The notes under the pieces: model-generated
Seen by the model: only the letters and a program-made list of their open reading frames with translations
Told to the model about the DNA's origin: nothing
The model's database searches: none
DNA from: Bog-473 sp963828505
Lineage (GTDB): Bacteria; Actinomycetota; Acidimicrobiia; Acidimicrobiales; RAAP-2
Direction: 5' to 3'
DNA: 64,000 nucleotides
Assembly: GCA_963828505.1 (NCBI GenBank)
Contig: CAWHFM010000013.1
Location: 124,001-188,000 of the forward strand
Part shown: piece by piece, positions 1 through 8,463 of the stretch
Position numbering within the stretch: the stretch's first letter is position 1
Layout: every line of letters starts with the position of its first letter
Made by a program: the position numbers and the translations under genes

Positions 1-94
1 CGACGTCGCACTCACTGGCCAGCCGGATGGCTGCTTCCAATGCAGGCGGCGAGAAGTCGAGCCCCGTCACGCTACTGGCACCGAGCCGGGCTAG
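1..94 (-). pseudogene. SAM-dependent methyltransferase, C-terminal fragment of an IS-split gene
   Basis: The minus strand reads ARLGASSVTGLDFSPPALEA and onward, the motif I/II region of a class I SAM methyltransferase, and runs off the left edge of the window. Its N-terminal half lies at 2792-3005 on the same strand. Removing the insertion at 95-2791 and one CTAG copy restores a continuous frame, joining DTLSLA to RLGASSVTGLDFS. This is therefore the distal part of a gene disrupted by the IS1380-type element. The rest of the protein is outside the window, so its substrate cannot be judged. Confidence 0.8.
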
Positions 95-412
95 CCTCGA
101 TCATTCGTCCGGCCCCAGTACGACGGCCTCACTGTTGTCGATCGGCATCTCGAAGCGATGACTGCACCGTGAGGGCACCGGGGGCGTGCACGGTCCCGAG
201 TTCTCGGTTGCTCTGCGTTGTCGCGCCCTGCGGAATCGCGTCGGGGTCGGGCGCCGGGACCCGCTCCGCTATGGGAACGCGGCGCGTAGACGCGAAAGGC
301 GGCGGCCAGTTCGTCCGCCCAGGGCCAGGACTCGTCGAGATGCATGACGAGGTCTCGCCCGCGGTGAGCGAGGACGGCGGCGACGTGGAGGACCCGGGTG
401 CGCATGGTCTTA

Positions 413-1447
413 GTACGTGTTTGGAAACCAGGTGCCGGCATGGGAGCAGCTGAAGACGTAGCTCGCTGTCGTCGACAGCACTTCGGCGAGGAAAAGTTCT
501 CAAAATCGCGCGTGACCAGCGCGTTTCGTCGCGCGCGGTGCTCGCGATTTCCTCTCGGTTGCGCTGCACTGGTGTGCGTGGCGCAGGGCCGCAGGTATCC
601 GACCGATCTGACTGATCGCCAGTGGGCGATGCTGGAGCCCTTGTTGCCCAAGACGGCGCCGGTCGCACCCGGCGGACGGCCCCTGCTCCATTCCAAGCGT
701 GAGATCATCAACGCCATCTTGTACCTGACCCGCGCCGGGTGCGCCTGGCGCATGATGCCCAAGGACCTCCCGCATTGGCGGACCGTCTACGGCTACTTCG
801 TCGACTGGCGCGACGACGGGACACTCGATCTCATCCATGACACTTTGCGTGAGGAACTGCGCAAGAAGACCGAGAAGCCCGACGGCACGAAGAGGAAGGC
901 CGAACCCAGTGCCGGGATTATCGATTCGCAGTCCTTGCGTGGGGCCGACACCGTCGGAAAGGACACTCGCGGCTATGACGCCGGGAAGAAAGTACAGGGA
1001 AGAAAGCGCCATATCGTGACCGACACGCTCGGGTTGTTGCTCGTCGTGGTGGTGACCGCCGCCTCGGTGCAAGATCGCGACGGCGGCGTCGACGCGCTCA
1101 AGGCGGCGCACGGCTGGTATCCCCGGCTGCGTCACGTCTTCGCCGACGGCGGCTATGCCGGTGGACTCGTCGTGCGGGCCCGGCGCTACTGGACGATGAC
1201 CCTCGAGATCGTCTCCAAACCCAAGGACCAACGCGGCTTTGCCATCCTGCCTCGGCGCTGGGTGGTCGAGCGCACGTTGGCCTGGCTCATGCGCTGGCGC
1301 CGACTGGTACGCGACTACGAGCGGCTGCCCGAGACGCACGAGGCGTTCGTCAAGTGGGCGATGATCGGACTGATGCTCAATCGCCTTGCACGCCCACCAG
1401 GTCGGCGGCCGTGGGCTCCGCCGTGACACGGGTTACCAAACACGTTC
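413..1447 (+). mobile_element. IS5-family insertion sequence (1,035 bp)
   Basis: The 17-bp ends GTACGTGTTTGGAAACC (413-429) and, in reverse complement, GAACGTGTTTGGTAACC (1431-1447) match at 15 of 17 positions. TTA is duplicated at 410-412 and 1448-1450, fitting the TNA target preference of the IS1031 subgroup. The element sits inside the IS1380-type transposase gene: excising it with one TTA restores the frame through AEPK-TMRTRV. It carries one apparently intact transposase gene and could still be active. Confidence 0.88.
572..1426 (+). CDS. IS5-family transposase
   Basis: This 284-residue DDE transposase begins with the RRYPTDLTDRQWAMLEPLLP region typical of the N-terminal DUF4096-like domain of IS5-family enzymes. 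Catalytic acidic residues are visible in IIDSQSLRGAD, VFADGGYAG and the RRWVVERTLAWLMRWRRL segment, which holds the final Glu. GTG 572 is chosen because homology begins a few residues later. An upstream in-frame ATG at 440 would add about 44 residues without recognisable similarity. No frameshift or internal stop is seen, so the element may still move. The gene is antisense to the IS1380 transposase it interrupts. Confidence 0.87.
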   Translation: MCVAQGRRYPTDLTDRQWAMLEPLLPKTAPVAPGGRPLLHSKREIINAILYLTRAGCAWRMMPKDLPHWRTVYGYFVDWRDDGTLDLIHDTLREELRKKTEKPDGTKRKAEPSAGIIDSQSLRGADTVGKDTRGYDAGKKVQGRKRHIVTDTLGLLLVVVVTAASVQDRDGGVDALKAAHGWYPRLRHVFADGGYAGGLVVRARRYWTMTLEIVSKPKDQRGFAILPRRWVVERTLAWLMRWRRLVRDYERLPETHEAFVKWAMIGLMLNRLARPPGRRPWAPP

Positions 1448-2791
1448 TTAGGTTCGGCCTTGGCCAGTGCACCGTCGAAACAGGTCATCTGGCTCCAGGC
1501 CAACAGTGCGCCGGCGATGAGCGAGACCGCCACCCAGGCCTGATTGGCGCAAAAGCCCTCGAAGGGCAGGTTGGCCAGCCCGCAGGCTTTCCAACAGCGC
1601 ACCCGGTCCTCGACCCGGGCGTGGCCGCGGTGGCGCAGCTCGAGGGCGGCGATGTCGGCGCCCACCGTGTTGGTGATGAAGCAGGTGTGGCGCCATCCCG
1701 CAGCGGTGTCGAAGAGGGAGAGCTGGGCGCCCGGGTGCGGGCGTTCGCGCCGACAGATCACCCGCATGCTCTCGGGCCAGCCCTTGACCTCGTAGAGCTC
1801 GGTGAGCTCGATGACCTCGGCGCCCTCTCGGATCCCCCCGTCGAGCTCTCCGCGCGCACCCAGTCCTCCTCTTGGGCCAACAACAAGGCGTCACGAACAG
1901 AACCGCTGATGGGAAAGCCGATCGAGTAGTCGAAGTTGGCATCGCTGAGGGATTGGACGAAGCGATGCGTGGCCCCGGCCGAGTCGGCCCGGACCAAGAT
2001 GGGGTGGAGCACCAGCGCGGGGTCGTCGCCTTCTTCGTGGCCGAGCGCGTACTCCGCGGGCACACTGCGCACGGCCTGCTCGAGGAGTTCGAGGTGGTCG
2101 TCGGTGTCGTTGGGCGCAGCGTTTCCCGGTCGCAACATGGCGGCCAAGGTTTCGTTGGTGTTGTCGCACCACACGGCGATGGGGTTGAACCCGAAGCCGC
2201 GTTTGTACGTGGCCGCGGCGTCCTCCTTTTCCGAGTGCACATCGAGCAGGGTCGAGTCGAAGTCCCAGATCATCGGGCCCACCGGCGGCTCCGCCGCCCA
2301 GACGCGCGTACGAGCCGCCGCCACGGCCAGCGGGATGGCCCGCAGCTCTGCGGCGGTCGTGGCGTGCACGGCCCGCCAGGCTGTTGCCACCGAAGCCACC
2401 GGGCCGAACAGCTCCTCTTGCTCTTTGAGCGCCGCGAGGTCGGCCAGGCAGTCCGCGCCGTCCGCGATGGCGACGCCGAGATGGGTGAGCACGACGCCCG
2501 GATCATGGGTGTGCCAGTTGATCCCGCACTCGGCCATGGCCTCTGACATGGCCTCGGTCAACCCGCTGCGATCGGCCAGTTCGGCCAAGAGCGCGGCACC
2601 GGCGTGAGACACGAGGTTCTTGCCGTCGGGCATCACTTTGGCGCGACGGACCGATCGACTACGGTGCACTTTCAAGGAGCCCTCCGGTTCTGGTTCGAAT
2701 GTGTGTGTGGCAACAAACATTCTTCCAGGCGGGAGGGCTTTTTACGCGGACGTTCGCACCGCGCGATCAGGGGCCGCGCGAATTATCGAGG

Positions 2792-3005
2792 CTAGGGAGA
2801 GCGTGTCAGTGCCGATATGGCACTGGAGATGAAGCACGTCAAGTCCATCGATACTGCCGAGCCGCGGCACATCGAATCGGACGACATGAGACAGGTAGTC
2901 GGGGTCTTCGCGAAATCGCTCGAGGCCGTACCCGGCAACGTGATGTGGAACTCGGCTGTTCCAGTGCGAGCGGTTCAGCTCGACGTAGTCACTCATCCCC
3001 GACAT
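2792..3005 (-). pseudogene. SAM-dependent methyltransferase, N-terminal fragment of an IS-split gene
   Basis: The frame starts at ATG 3005 (or ATG 2996) and reads SDYVELNRSHWNSRVPHHVA, then LDVLHLQCHIGTDTLSLA, typical of the start and motif I of a class I methyltransferase. It is cut at the CTAG duplication bordering the IS1380-type element. The remaining part is at 1-94 and beyond the window. The first 70 residues could still be translated but cannot form a complete SAM-binding fold. Confidence 0.8.
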
Positions 3006-3253
3006 GATCCCACCAGCAGGTGTTGTGCCGAGAACCCTTTCCGCAACCCTTGCTTAGGGCCAATGTGCACCGACGTATGGGTCCCGATGGTCTCGGGCCC
3101 ATATGTCGAGATGCTTCGCCAGATGAGTCGCGAGGCCGGCGCCCCTTCGGAAAGTTGGACTTGCGAACGAAGACGACCGGCACACAAGGCGCGTCCCTGC
3201 TCCGGCGGCTTTCGAGGAGTCGGACGAAATCACACGTGCCACGTGCAATTCAC

Positions 3254-3288
3254 ACTAAGTTGACAAATCCGAGTGACTTAGTCAGGAT
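3254..3288 (+). promoter_or_regulatory. candidate promoter and inverted-repeat operator of the sulfonate operon
   Basis: TTGACA (3260-3265) is followed after 17 bases by CAGGAT (3283-3288), a plausible -35/-10 pair. A 7-bp inverted repeat, ACTAAGT (3254-3260) and ACTTAGT (3276-3282), brackets the spacer, and TGACTTAGTCA (3274-3284) is itself a palindrome apart from its centre. Two CACGTG hexamers lie just upstream at 3233 and 3240. A strong AGGAGG sits before ATG 3334. The regulator is unknown; nothing in the window is an obvious candidate. The rest of 3006-3253 holds no gene I can support. Confidence 0.5.
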
Positions 3289-3333
3289 TCAACCCACCAG
3301 ACCTGTCGGCATTTTCCAGGAGGCCCCGACCAG

Positions 3334-4215
3334 ATGACCACGACCACGCCGCTCCGGCTCGATATCGCCCCCCTCTCCGGCTCGATCGGCGCCGAGATCC
3401 GCAACCTCGACCTGCACTCCACCCTCGGTCCCGAGACGGTGGCGGCGGTGCGCCAGGCACTGCTCGACTACAAGGTCATCTTCTTCCCGGGCGCTCACCT
3501 GAGCCCCCAAGAGCACACCGCATTCGCCACCCTCTTCGGCGAGCCCACCGAGGCCCACCCCGTGATCCCCGGGCTCGAGGGTCACAAAGAGGTCTTCGAG
3601 ATCGACTACACGAGGGCCCGCGAGCTCTACGCCACTCGCCAGCACGCCCAGGAATACGGCGACCGCGAGCGCTGGCACACCGACGTCACGTTCATGGCGC
3701 GGCCGCCCCTCGGCTCCATCCTCAACGCCATCGTGATCCCACCCGCCGGCGGCGACACCCTGTGGGCGGACACCCAGGCCGCCTACGAGGACCTGTCCCG
3801 ACCCGTCCGCCAGCTGGTCGACCACCTGACCGCGGTGCACGACGGCACGAAGTCGTTCGACGCACTGCTCAAGATGCGGGGTGAGGGCGAGTGGGAGGGC
3901 GAGACCTTCACCGAGTTGCGCTCGGTCGAGCACCCCGTGGTGCGTACCCACCCCGAGACCGGACGCAAGAACCTCTTCGTGAACCCCGGGTTCACCAAGT
4001 ACATCAAGGGTCTCACCGCCAAGGAGAGCGACGCGCTCTTGGCCTTCCTCTACGACCACATGACCACGCCCGAGTACGTCGTGCGCTACCGCTGGGAAGA
4101 GGGCGACCTCGGCTTCTGGGACAACCGCACGACGATGCACTACGCCATCGGCGACTACGGCGACGCCCACCGCGTCATCCAGCGCGTGACCATCAGGGGC
4201 GACGCCCCCTTCTGA
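3334..4215 (+). CDS. TauD/TfdA-family 2-oxoglutarate-dependent dioxygenase
   Basis: This 293-residue non-haem Fe(II)/2-oxoglutarate oxygenase fits taurine dioxygenases and alkylsulfatases of the TauD family, which release sulfite or sulfate from organosulfur compounds. The metal triad is visible as H115-x-D117 (WHTDVTF) and H269 (TTMHY). Arg280, eleven residues after H269 as in E. coli TauD, would bind 2-oxoglutarate. It is first in an apparent operon with an SsuABC-type transporter 65 bases downstream, which supports sulfonate or sulfate-ester scavenging. AGGAGG precedes the ATG. Whether the substrate is taurine, another sulfonate or an alkyl sulfate cannot be read from the sequence. Confidence 0.9.
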   Translation: MTTTTPLRLDIAPLSGSIGAEIRNLDLHSTLGPETVAAVRQALLDYKVIFFPGAHLSPQEHTAFATLFGEPTEAHPVIPGLEGHKEVFEIDYTRARELYATRQHAQEYGDRERWHTDVTFMARPPLGSILNAIVIPPAGGDTLWADTQAAYEDLSRPVRQLVDHLTAVHDGTKSFDALLKMRGEGEWEGETFTELRSVEHPVVRTHPETGRKNLFVNPGFTKYIKGLTAKESDALLAFLYDHMTTPEYVVRYRWEEGDLGFWDNRTTMHYAIGDYGDAHRVIQRVTIRGDAPF

Positions 4216-4280
4216 GCCGACCGCGCCGTTCCGCTCCGCATCCTCCCGGCGGCACCGACCGGGACCCACCCAAGGAAAGT

Positions 4281-5327
4281 ATGCAGATCCAACACCTGAA
4301 TCGAGTTCGCCGTATCGCCACGGGCAATCGCCGGCCACTGGCGTGCGGTTTGCTGGGCGGCCTGGCCGTGGCACTTCTCGCCGTGTCCGGCGGGGCCGCC
4401 CAGCCCTCTCCCTCCAGATCCCTGGCCGGGGTGACCATCACCTTCGGTGACCAGCTCAAGGAGTACCAGACGATCCTGGCCGCCACCGACGCGTTGAAAG
4501 GCGCGCCGTACACGGTGGACTGGGCCAACTTCGTCGGTGGCCCGCCGGTCATCGCGGCCGAGACCAGCGGCTCGGTGGACCTCGGGGTGATGGCCGAGAC
4601 GCCGACCATCTTCGCCCAGGAGGCTGGGGACCCGGTCAAGGTGGTGTCGGCCACTGTCAACGCCGACCCCAAGGTGTCGCCCTACAGCATCGTGGTGCCG
4701 AGCAACTCCCCCATCAAGACCCTGGCGCAGCTGAACGGCAAGTCGGTTGCCGTGCAGGAAGGCACCGTCGAGCAGTACTTCTTGGTCCAGGAGCTACAAA
4801 AGGCGCACGTCGCCTACGGCGCCGTGCACATCGAGAACCTGGCCGTCACCAACGCGGCCACGGCGGTGGAGAACGGCCAGGTCGAGGCGGCGGTCCTGGC
4901 CCAGCCGCTGACCGGGCTCGATCAAGCCACTGGCAAGATCCGGGTCATCGGCACCGGCGTCGGCACCTCGGAGACCATCGGCTACCTCACGGCGAGCGAC
5001 AGCGCGTTGGCCAACCCGCAGAAGGCGGCGGCTATCGCCAACTTCATCGTGCGCTTCGACAAGGCCGAGGACTATTTGCGCAAGAACCCGTTGCTGGCGG
5101 CGAAGACCTACGTGAAGACCTACGGCGTGTCCCTCGCCGTGGCCAAGGAGGCGGTGGCCTCGGACCAGGCGGTGGGCTCGCCCATCACACCCGCCATCGA
5201 GAGCTACCAGCAGAACGAGGCCAACACGTTCCTCAAGCTCGGGCTCCTCACCACGCCGGTCGACGTCAAGAAGGTCTTCGACATACCGTTCGACAGAGCC
5301 GTGGACAAGGCGGCGCGGATCTCGTGA
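4281..5327 (+). CDS. ABC transporter substrate-binding protein, sulfonate/nitrate type
   Basis: A 348-residue exported periplasmic-type binding protein of the SsuA/TauA/NrtA group. Residues about 20-42 form a Sec signal (LACGLLGGLAVALLAVSGG); no lipobox cysteine follows, so surface anchoring is unclear. The mature part begins with VTITFGDQLKEYQTIL and contains the family-typical GSVDLGVMAETP and LNGKSVAVQEGT segments. ATG 4281 is preceded by AAGGAAAG. The stop overlaps the permease start (GTGA), indicating translational coupling. It should capture an organosulfur anion for the following transporter. Confidence 0.88.
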   Translation: MQIQHLNRVRRIATGNRRPLACGLLGGLAVALLAVSGGAAQPSPSRSLAGVTITFGDQLKEYQTILAATDALKGAPYTVDWANFVGGPPVIAAETSGSVDLGVMAETPTIFAQEAGDPVKVVSATVNADPKVSPYSIVVPSNSPIKTLAQLNGKSVAVQEGTVEQYFLVQELQKAHVAYGAVHIENLAVTNAATAVENGQVEAAVLAQPLTGLDQATGKIRVIGTGVGTSETIGYLTASDSALANPQKAAAIANFIVRFDKAEDYLRKNPLLAAKTYVKTYGVSLAVAKEAVASDQAVGSPITPAIESYQQNEANTFLKLGLLTTPVDVKKVFDIPFDRAVDKAARIS

Positions 5328-6226
5328 CGCTCCAGGCGACCCACCCGCCGGAGCAGCTGCTCGGATCCGAGGCCCCGGCACCCGCCGTCGCGTACCCCCC
5401 CAGCGCGGCGGCGACGGTGCCGGGGCTGATCCGCCTCCCCGTCGGCATCACGGGTCGCCGACCCAGGCGCTGGTCGCTCGCCCTGCGCCTGGTGATTCCG
5501 GTGTCGATCTTCGTCGCCTGGTGGGTACTGACGACGACCGGCGTCATCCCCTCGACCACGCTGTCGACGCCCGCCGTCACCTGGGACGCGTTCGTGCAGC
5601 TCTGGCGGCACGACGATCTGCTCGGTGACATCGGCGTCTCGGCGCGTCGCGCCGCGTTGGGGCTCGCCCTCGGCGCCGGCATCGGCCTCCTCCTCGGCAT
5701 CGTGGTCGGGCTGACCCGGCTGGGCGAGGAGCTCTTCGACGCCTCCATGCAGATGCTGCGCATGGTCCCGTACCCGGCCGTTATCTTCCTCTTCATCATC
5801 TGGTTCGGCATCGGCGAGGCGGCCAAGGTGCTCCTGATCGGCTTGGCCACCCTCTTCCCCATGTACCTGAACACGTCCAACGGCGTGCGCAACGTCGACA
5901 AACGGGTTGTCGAGGCGGCGCGCAGCTTCGGCGTGCGCGGTTCGACGTTGGTCCGCCGCGTCGTGGTGCCGCTCGCCATGCCGTCGATCATGACGGGGTT
6001 GCGCTTCTCCGCCGGTATCGCGGTCATCGCCCTGGTCTTCACCGAGAGCATCGGGGCCAACCAGGGCATCGGCTACCTGGTCGCCCAGGCAGACAGCCTC
6101 CAGCAGATCAACGTCCTCATGGTCTGCGTCATCATCTACGCGCTGCTCGGGATAGGGGCCGACCTCCTGGTCCGCCTGCTCGAGCGAGTTACCATGCCGT
6201 GGCGACGGCACCAGGCGGTCCGGTGA
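5324..6226 (+). CDS. ABC transporter permease, SsuC/TauC type
   Basis: The 300-residue membrane permease has about six hydrophobic segments, beginning near residue 53 (LALRLVIPVSIFVAWWVL). The cytoplasmic EAA loop is visible at about residues 197-216 (EAARSFGVRGSTLVRRVVVP), the contact site for the ATPase. A proline/alanine-rich N-terminal tail of about 45 residues precedes the first helix. GTG 5324 overlaps the stop of the binding-protein gene by four bases and the gene ends in a GTGA overlap with the ATPase gene. The three genes form one transporter. Confidence 0.9.
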   Translation: MTLQATHPPEQLLGSEAPAPAVAYPPSAAATVPGLIRLPVGITGRRPRRWSLALRLVIPVSIFVAWWVLTTTGVIPSTTLSTPAVTWDAFVQLWRHDDLLGDIGVSARRAALGLALGAGIGLLLGIVVGLTRLGEELFDASMQMLRMVPYPAVIFLFIIWFGIGEAAKVLLIGLATLFPMYLNTSNGVRNVDKRVVEAARSFGVRGSTLVRRVVVPLAMPSIMTGLRFSAGIAVIALVFTESIGANQGIGYLVAQADSLQQINVLMVCVIIYALLGIGADLLVRLLERVTMPWRRHQAVR

Positions 6227-6954
6227 GCTCCCTCCCGCTCGCCGAGAGCAACCCGGCCGCGGTCGTCCGCGGCGTGACCAAGTCCTTCGGCGAGCGCAGC
6301 GTCCTGACGGAGCTCGACGTCACCGTGGCCCAGGGCGAGTTCGTGGCGCTGCTCGGGGCGTCGGGGAGTGGCAAGACGACGCTGCTGCGCATATTGGCCG
6401 GGCTGGACGCGGCGAACGGCGGTGACGTATTCGTACCCGAGGTGCGCACCGTCGTCTTCCAAGAGCCCCGCCTCGTCGCCTCCCAGCGGGTCTGGCGCAA
6501 TGTGGTGATGGGCCTCCCGAGGGCCCAGGCCACCCGGGAGCGGGCGGCGCTCGCCCTGGCGGAAGTGGGGTTGGCGGAGCGGGCCAACGCGTGGCCCGGC
6601 ACGCTCTCGGGCGGCGAGGCGCAGCGCGTCGCGCTTGCCCGCGCTCTGGTGCGTGAACCCGAGCTCCTCCTCCTCGACGAGCCCTTCGCCGCACTCGACG
6701 CGCTGACCCGGCTGCGCATGCAGCAACTGGTCGCCGACTTGTGCACGCGCCACCAACCGGGCGTGCTGCTGGTGACCCACGACGTGGAAGAGGCCGTACT
6801 CCTGGCCGACCGGGTCATGGTGCTCACGCACGGCCGCATCTCCCTCGACCAGCCCGTGGACCTGGCCCGCCCGCGCCGGGTCGGCGGCGTGGAGTTCGAC
6901 GGCCTGCGCGACCGCCTGCTGGCCGAGCTCGGCGTTCTGGCCGGCGCCCGCTGA
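6223..6954 (+). CDS. ABC transporter ATP-binding protein, SsuB/TauB type
   Basis: A 243-residue ATPase with Walker A GASGSGKTT (about 45-53), Q-loop VVFQEP, signature LSGGEAQR (about 128-135), Walker B ELLLLDEP with D-loop, and LLVTHDVEEA containing the H-loop. GTG 6223 gives the same 4-base GTGA overlap seen at the previous junction; a GTG at 6199 is also in frame but less likely. It energises the SsuC-type permease. No flavin-dependent SsuD or SsuE accompanies the cluster, so desulfonation probably relies on the TauD-type enzyme. Confidence 0.92.
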   Translation: MSSLPLAESNPAAVVRGVTKSFGERSVLTELDVTVAQGEFVALLGASGSGKTTLLRILAGLDAANGGDVFVPEVRTVVFQEPRLVASQRVWRNVVMGLPRAQATRERAALALAEVGLAERANAWPGTLSGGEAQRVALARALVREPELLLLDEPFAALDALTRLRMQQLVADLCTRHQPGVLLVTHDVEEAVLLADRVMVLTHGRISLDQPVDLARPRRVGGVEFDGLRDRLLAELGVLAGAR

Positions 6955-7170
6955 GCCGCGGGCGTTCTGTATCGCAGAGCGATGGGCGAACGACACCATC
7001 GCCTTGGTGAACACAGGTCCCGCCCGAGGTAGGCGTCGATGGCCATGGGGAGCGTGGTGTCCTCCGAACGTGACGACGAGAAACCTCTTGATTGCACCAC
7101 CCGTGAAGTTCATGCTTTGAGGCGAGTGGCGGCGACCCGACGGCGGGTGGGCCGAGGAGGACATAGTCCC

Positions 7171-8463
7171 ATGGCGAATCTCGGACGCGATGGCGGGTCA
7201 CGGATCGTTCGCTCCCTCGCCGCGCTGGCCCTCATCGGAGGTATGACGGTGGCTGCCTCCCTGGCCTCGCTCGTGGCCGGGTCGAGCCCGGCGGGGGCGG
7301 CCACGTGCGGCGTCGCGCTGGGCACACCCGTTCTCAGTGCCGGCGCAGGGAGCGGCGACTTCCTCGTACCGGTCAACCCGACCGTGCCCGGGGAGTCGTG
7401 CACCACGACGATCTCTGTGGTCGCCGCCATCGTCGGCCTCAACGGCTCGGACCCGTCGAACGTGGGCGGCAACGGGGCCCTGTACAACCTGAAGATCACC
7501 GAGCTCCCGTCGCAACCGAGCCCCCGGATCGACTGGCACTGGAGCCCGCGCTGCGCCGACCCCTCGAACCCGACCTACGGCTTCCGGGTGAACAGCCCGA
7601 CCGCCGGCTCGGTCCTATTGCCGAACGTGAATGCTTCGCCCTGCGCCGACTTCGGCAACGTCACGCACTCCAACCTGCTCGCGCCGATGGTCGTACTCTC
7701 CAATCCCAATCTCTACGTCGGGTTCGCCCCCACCCCGGACAACCTCGGGTACTGGCTGGTTACTGCGGGCGGCGCATCGAGCCATTACGGGCAGGCGGGG
7801 AACTTCTCCATCTACCAGAACGGTCCAGCCATGGTCGGCGCGGCGACGGCCGGCGCGGGCGGCTACTGGATGGCGGCTTCCGACGGCGGGGTGTACACGC
7901 TCGGGAACGCCCTCTTCTACGGCTCCATGGGTGGCCACGCTCTCAACGCACCCGTCGTCGGCATCGCCTCGACGCCGGACCACGGCGGGTACTGGCTGGT
8001 GGCGAGTGACGGCGGGGTCTTCGCCTTCGGTGACGCCAAGTTCTTCGGCTCGGTGCCGGGCCAGCTCCAGCCCGGGCAGTCACTCAATTCGCCCGTCGTG
8101 GGAATCGCGCCGAGCCCGACGGGGAACGGCTACTGGGTAGTCGCCGCCGACGGCGGCGTGTTCTCCTTCGGCGACGCCGTTTTCCACGGCTCGGTCCCGG
8201 GCCAGCTCCAGCCCGGGCAGACTCTCAACGCGCCCGTGGTGGGCGCGGCCGGGAACGGCATGGGCGGCTACTGGCTCGTGGCGGCCGACGGCGGCCTGTT
8301 CTCCTTCGATGCGGCCTTCAAGGGATCGCTTGGCGGCCAGGTGCTCAACGCGCCGATCACCGCGATGGCCGCCACCTCGACGGGGAACGGCTACTGGTTC
8401 CTGGGCGGCGACGGCGGGGTGTTCGCCTTCCCCGATGCCCCATTCCTCGGCTCGGCTGGCTGA
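7171..8463 (+). CDS. secreted repeat protein with GYW-x-ASDGG-x-FGDA repeats
   Basis: A 430-residue exported protein. GGAGGA precedes ATG 7171. A long signal peptide (LAALALIGGMTVAASLASLV) ends near SPAGAAT. The C-terminal half holds five to six repeats of about 40-50 residues with the pattern GYWLVASDGGVFAFGDAKFF followed by GSVPG or GSMGG. Such repeats occur as blades of extracellular beta-propeller-like proteins in Acidimicrobiia and relatives; the function is unknown. The middle copies are very similar at DNA level (for example GGCCAGCTCCAGCCCGGGCA twice), pointing to recent repeat expansion. The N-terminal third resembles no family I know. Its last 73 bases overlap the convergent SPFH gene. 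Confidence 0.75.
   Translation: MANLGRDGGSRIVRSLAALALIGGMTVAASLASLVAGSSPAGAATCGVALGTPVLSAGAGSGDFLVPVNPTVPGESCTTTISVVAAIVGLNGSDPSNVGGNGALYNLKITELPSQPSPRIDWHWSPRCADPSNPTYGFRVNSPTAGSVLLPNVNASPCADFGNVTHSNLLAPMVVLSNPNLYVGFAPTPDNLGYWLVTAGGASSHYGQAGNFSIYQNGPAMVGAATAGAGGYWMAASDGGVYTLGNALFYGSMGGHALNAPVVGIASTPDHGGYWLVASDGGVFAFGDAKFFGSVPGQLQPGQSLNSPVVGIAPSPTGNGYWVVAADGGVFSFGDAVFHGSVPGQLQPGQTLNAPVVGAAGNGMGGYWLVAADGGLFSFDAAFKGSLGGQVLNAPITAMAATSTGNGYWFLGGDGGVFAFPDAPFLGSAG

Larger units (their letters stand above)
95..2720 (-). pseudogene. IS1380-family transposase, frameshifted and IS-interrupted
   Basis: The frame opens at ATG 2720. It carries the N-terminal and DDE-domain region of IS1380 transposases, including WDFDSTLLDVHSEKE and the FNPIAVWCDNTNE region. 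At about 1840-1850 (GCGCGGAGAGCTCGAC) the frame is lost. The next frame continues with ELDGGIREGAEV, then MRVICRRERPHPGAQLSLFD and GFCANQAWVAVSLIAG. At 1450 the reading stops at the IS5-type insertion and resumes below 410 with TMRTRVLHVAAVLAHRGRD and the C-terminal LDESWPWADELAAAF. Two independent lesions make it a pseudogene. Intact relatives are about 450 residues. The original stop is uncertain because the last frame runs into the terminal repeat. Confidence 0.85.
95..2791 (-). mobile_element. IS1380-family insertion sequence, itself interrupted
   Basis: Terminal inverted repeats are visible: CCTCGATCATTCGTCCGGCC at the left end and, read on the other strand, CCTCGATAATTCGCGCGGCC at the right end. 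A 4-bp target duplication CTAG lies at 91-94 and 2792-2795. Without the nested IS5-type element and its 3-bp duplication the element is about 1.66 kb, normal for IS1380. It is inserted in a methyltransferase gene, whose frame is restored exactly when the element is removed. Its transposase is inactivated by a frameshift and by the nested insertion, so it is probably immobile unless helped in trans. Confidence 0.9.

Noticed and set aside
440..571. Longer IS5 transposase start at ATG 440
   Set aside because: The extra residues have no similarity to transposases, and GTG 572 gives a family-typical N-terminus.
3006..3253. Several overlapping short frames between the methyltransferase and the sulfonate operon
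   Set aside because: All are under 110 codons, conflict with each other, and show no domains or ribosome-binding sites.
6955..7170. Minus-strand frame reading MAIDAYLGRDLCSP in the gap before the repeat protein
   Set aside because: Continuous only with the antisense of the ABC ATPase; no homology and no start signal.
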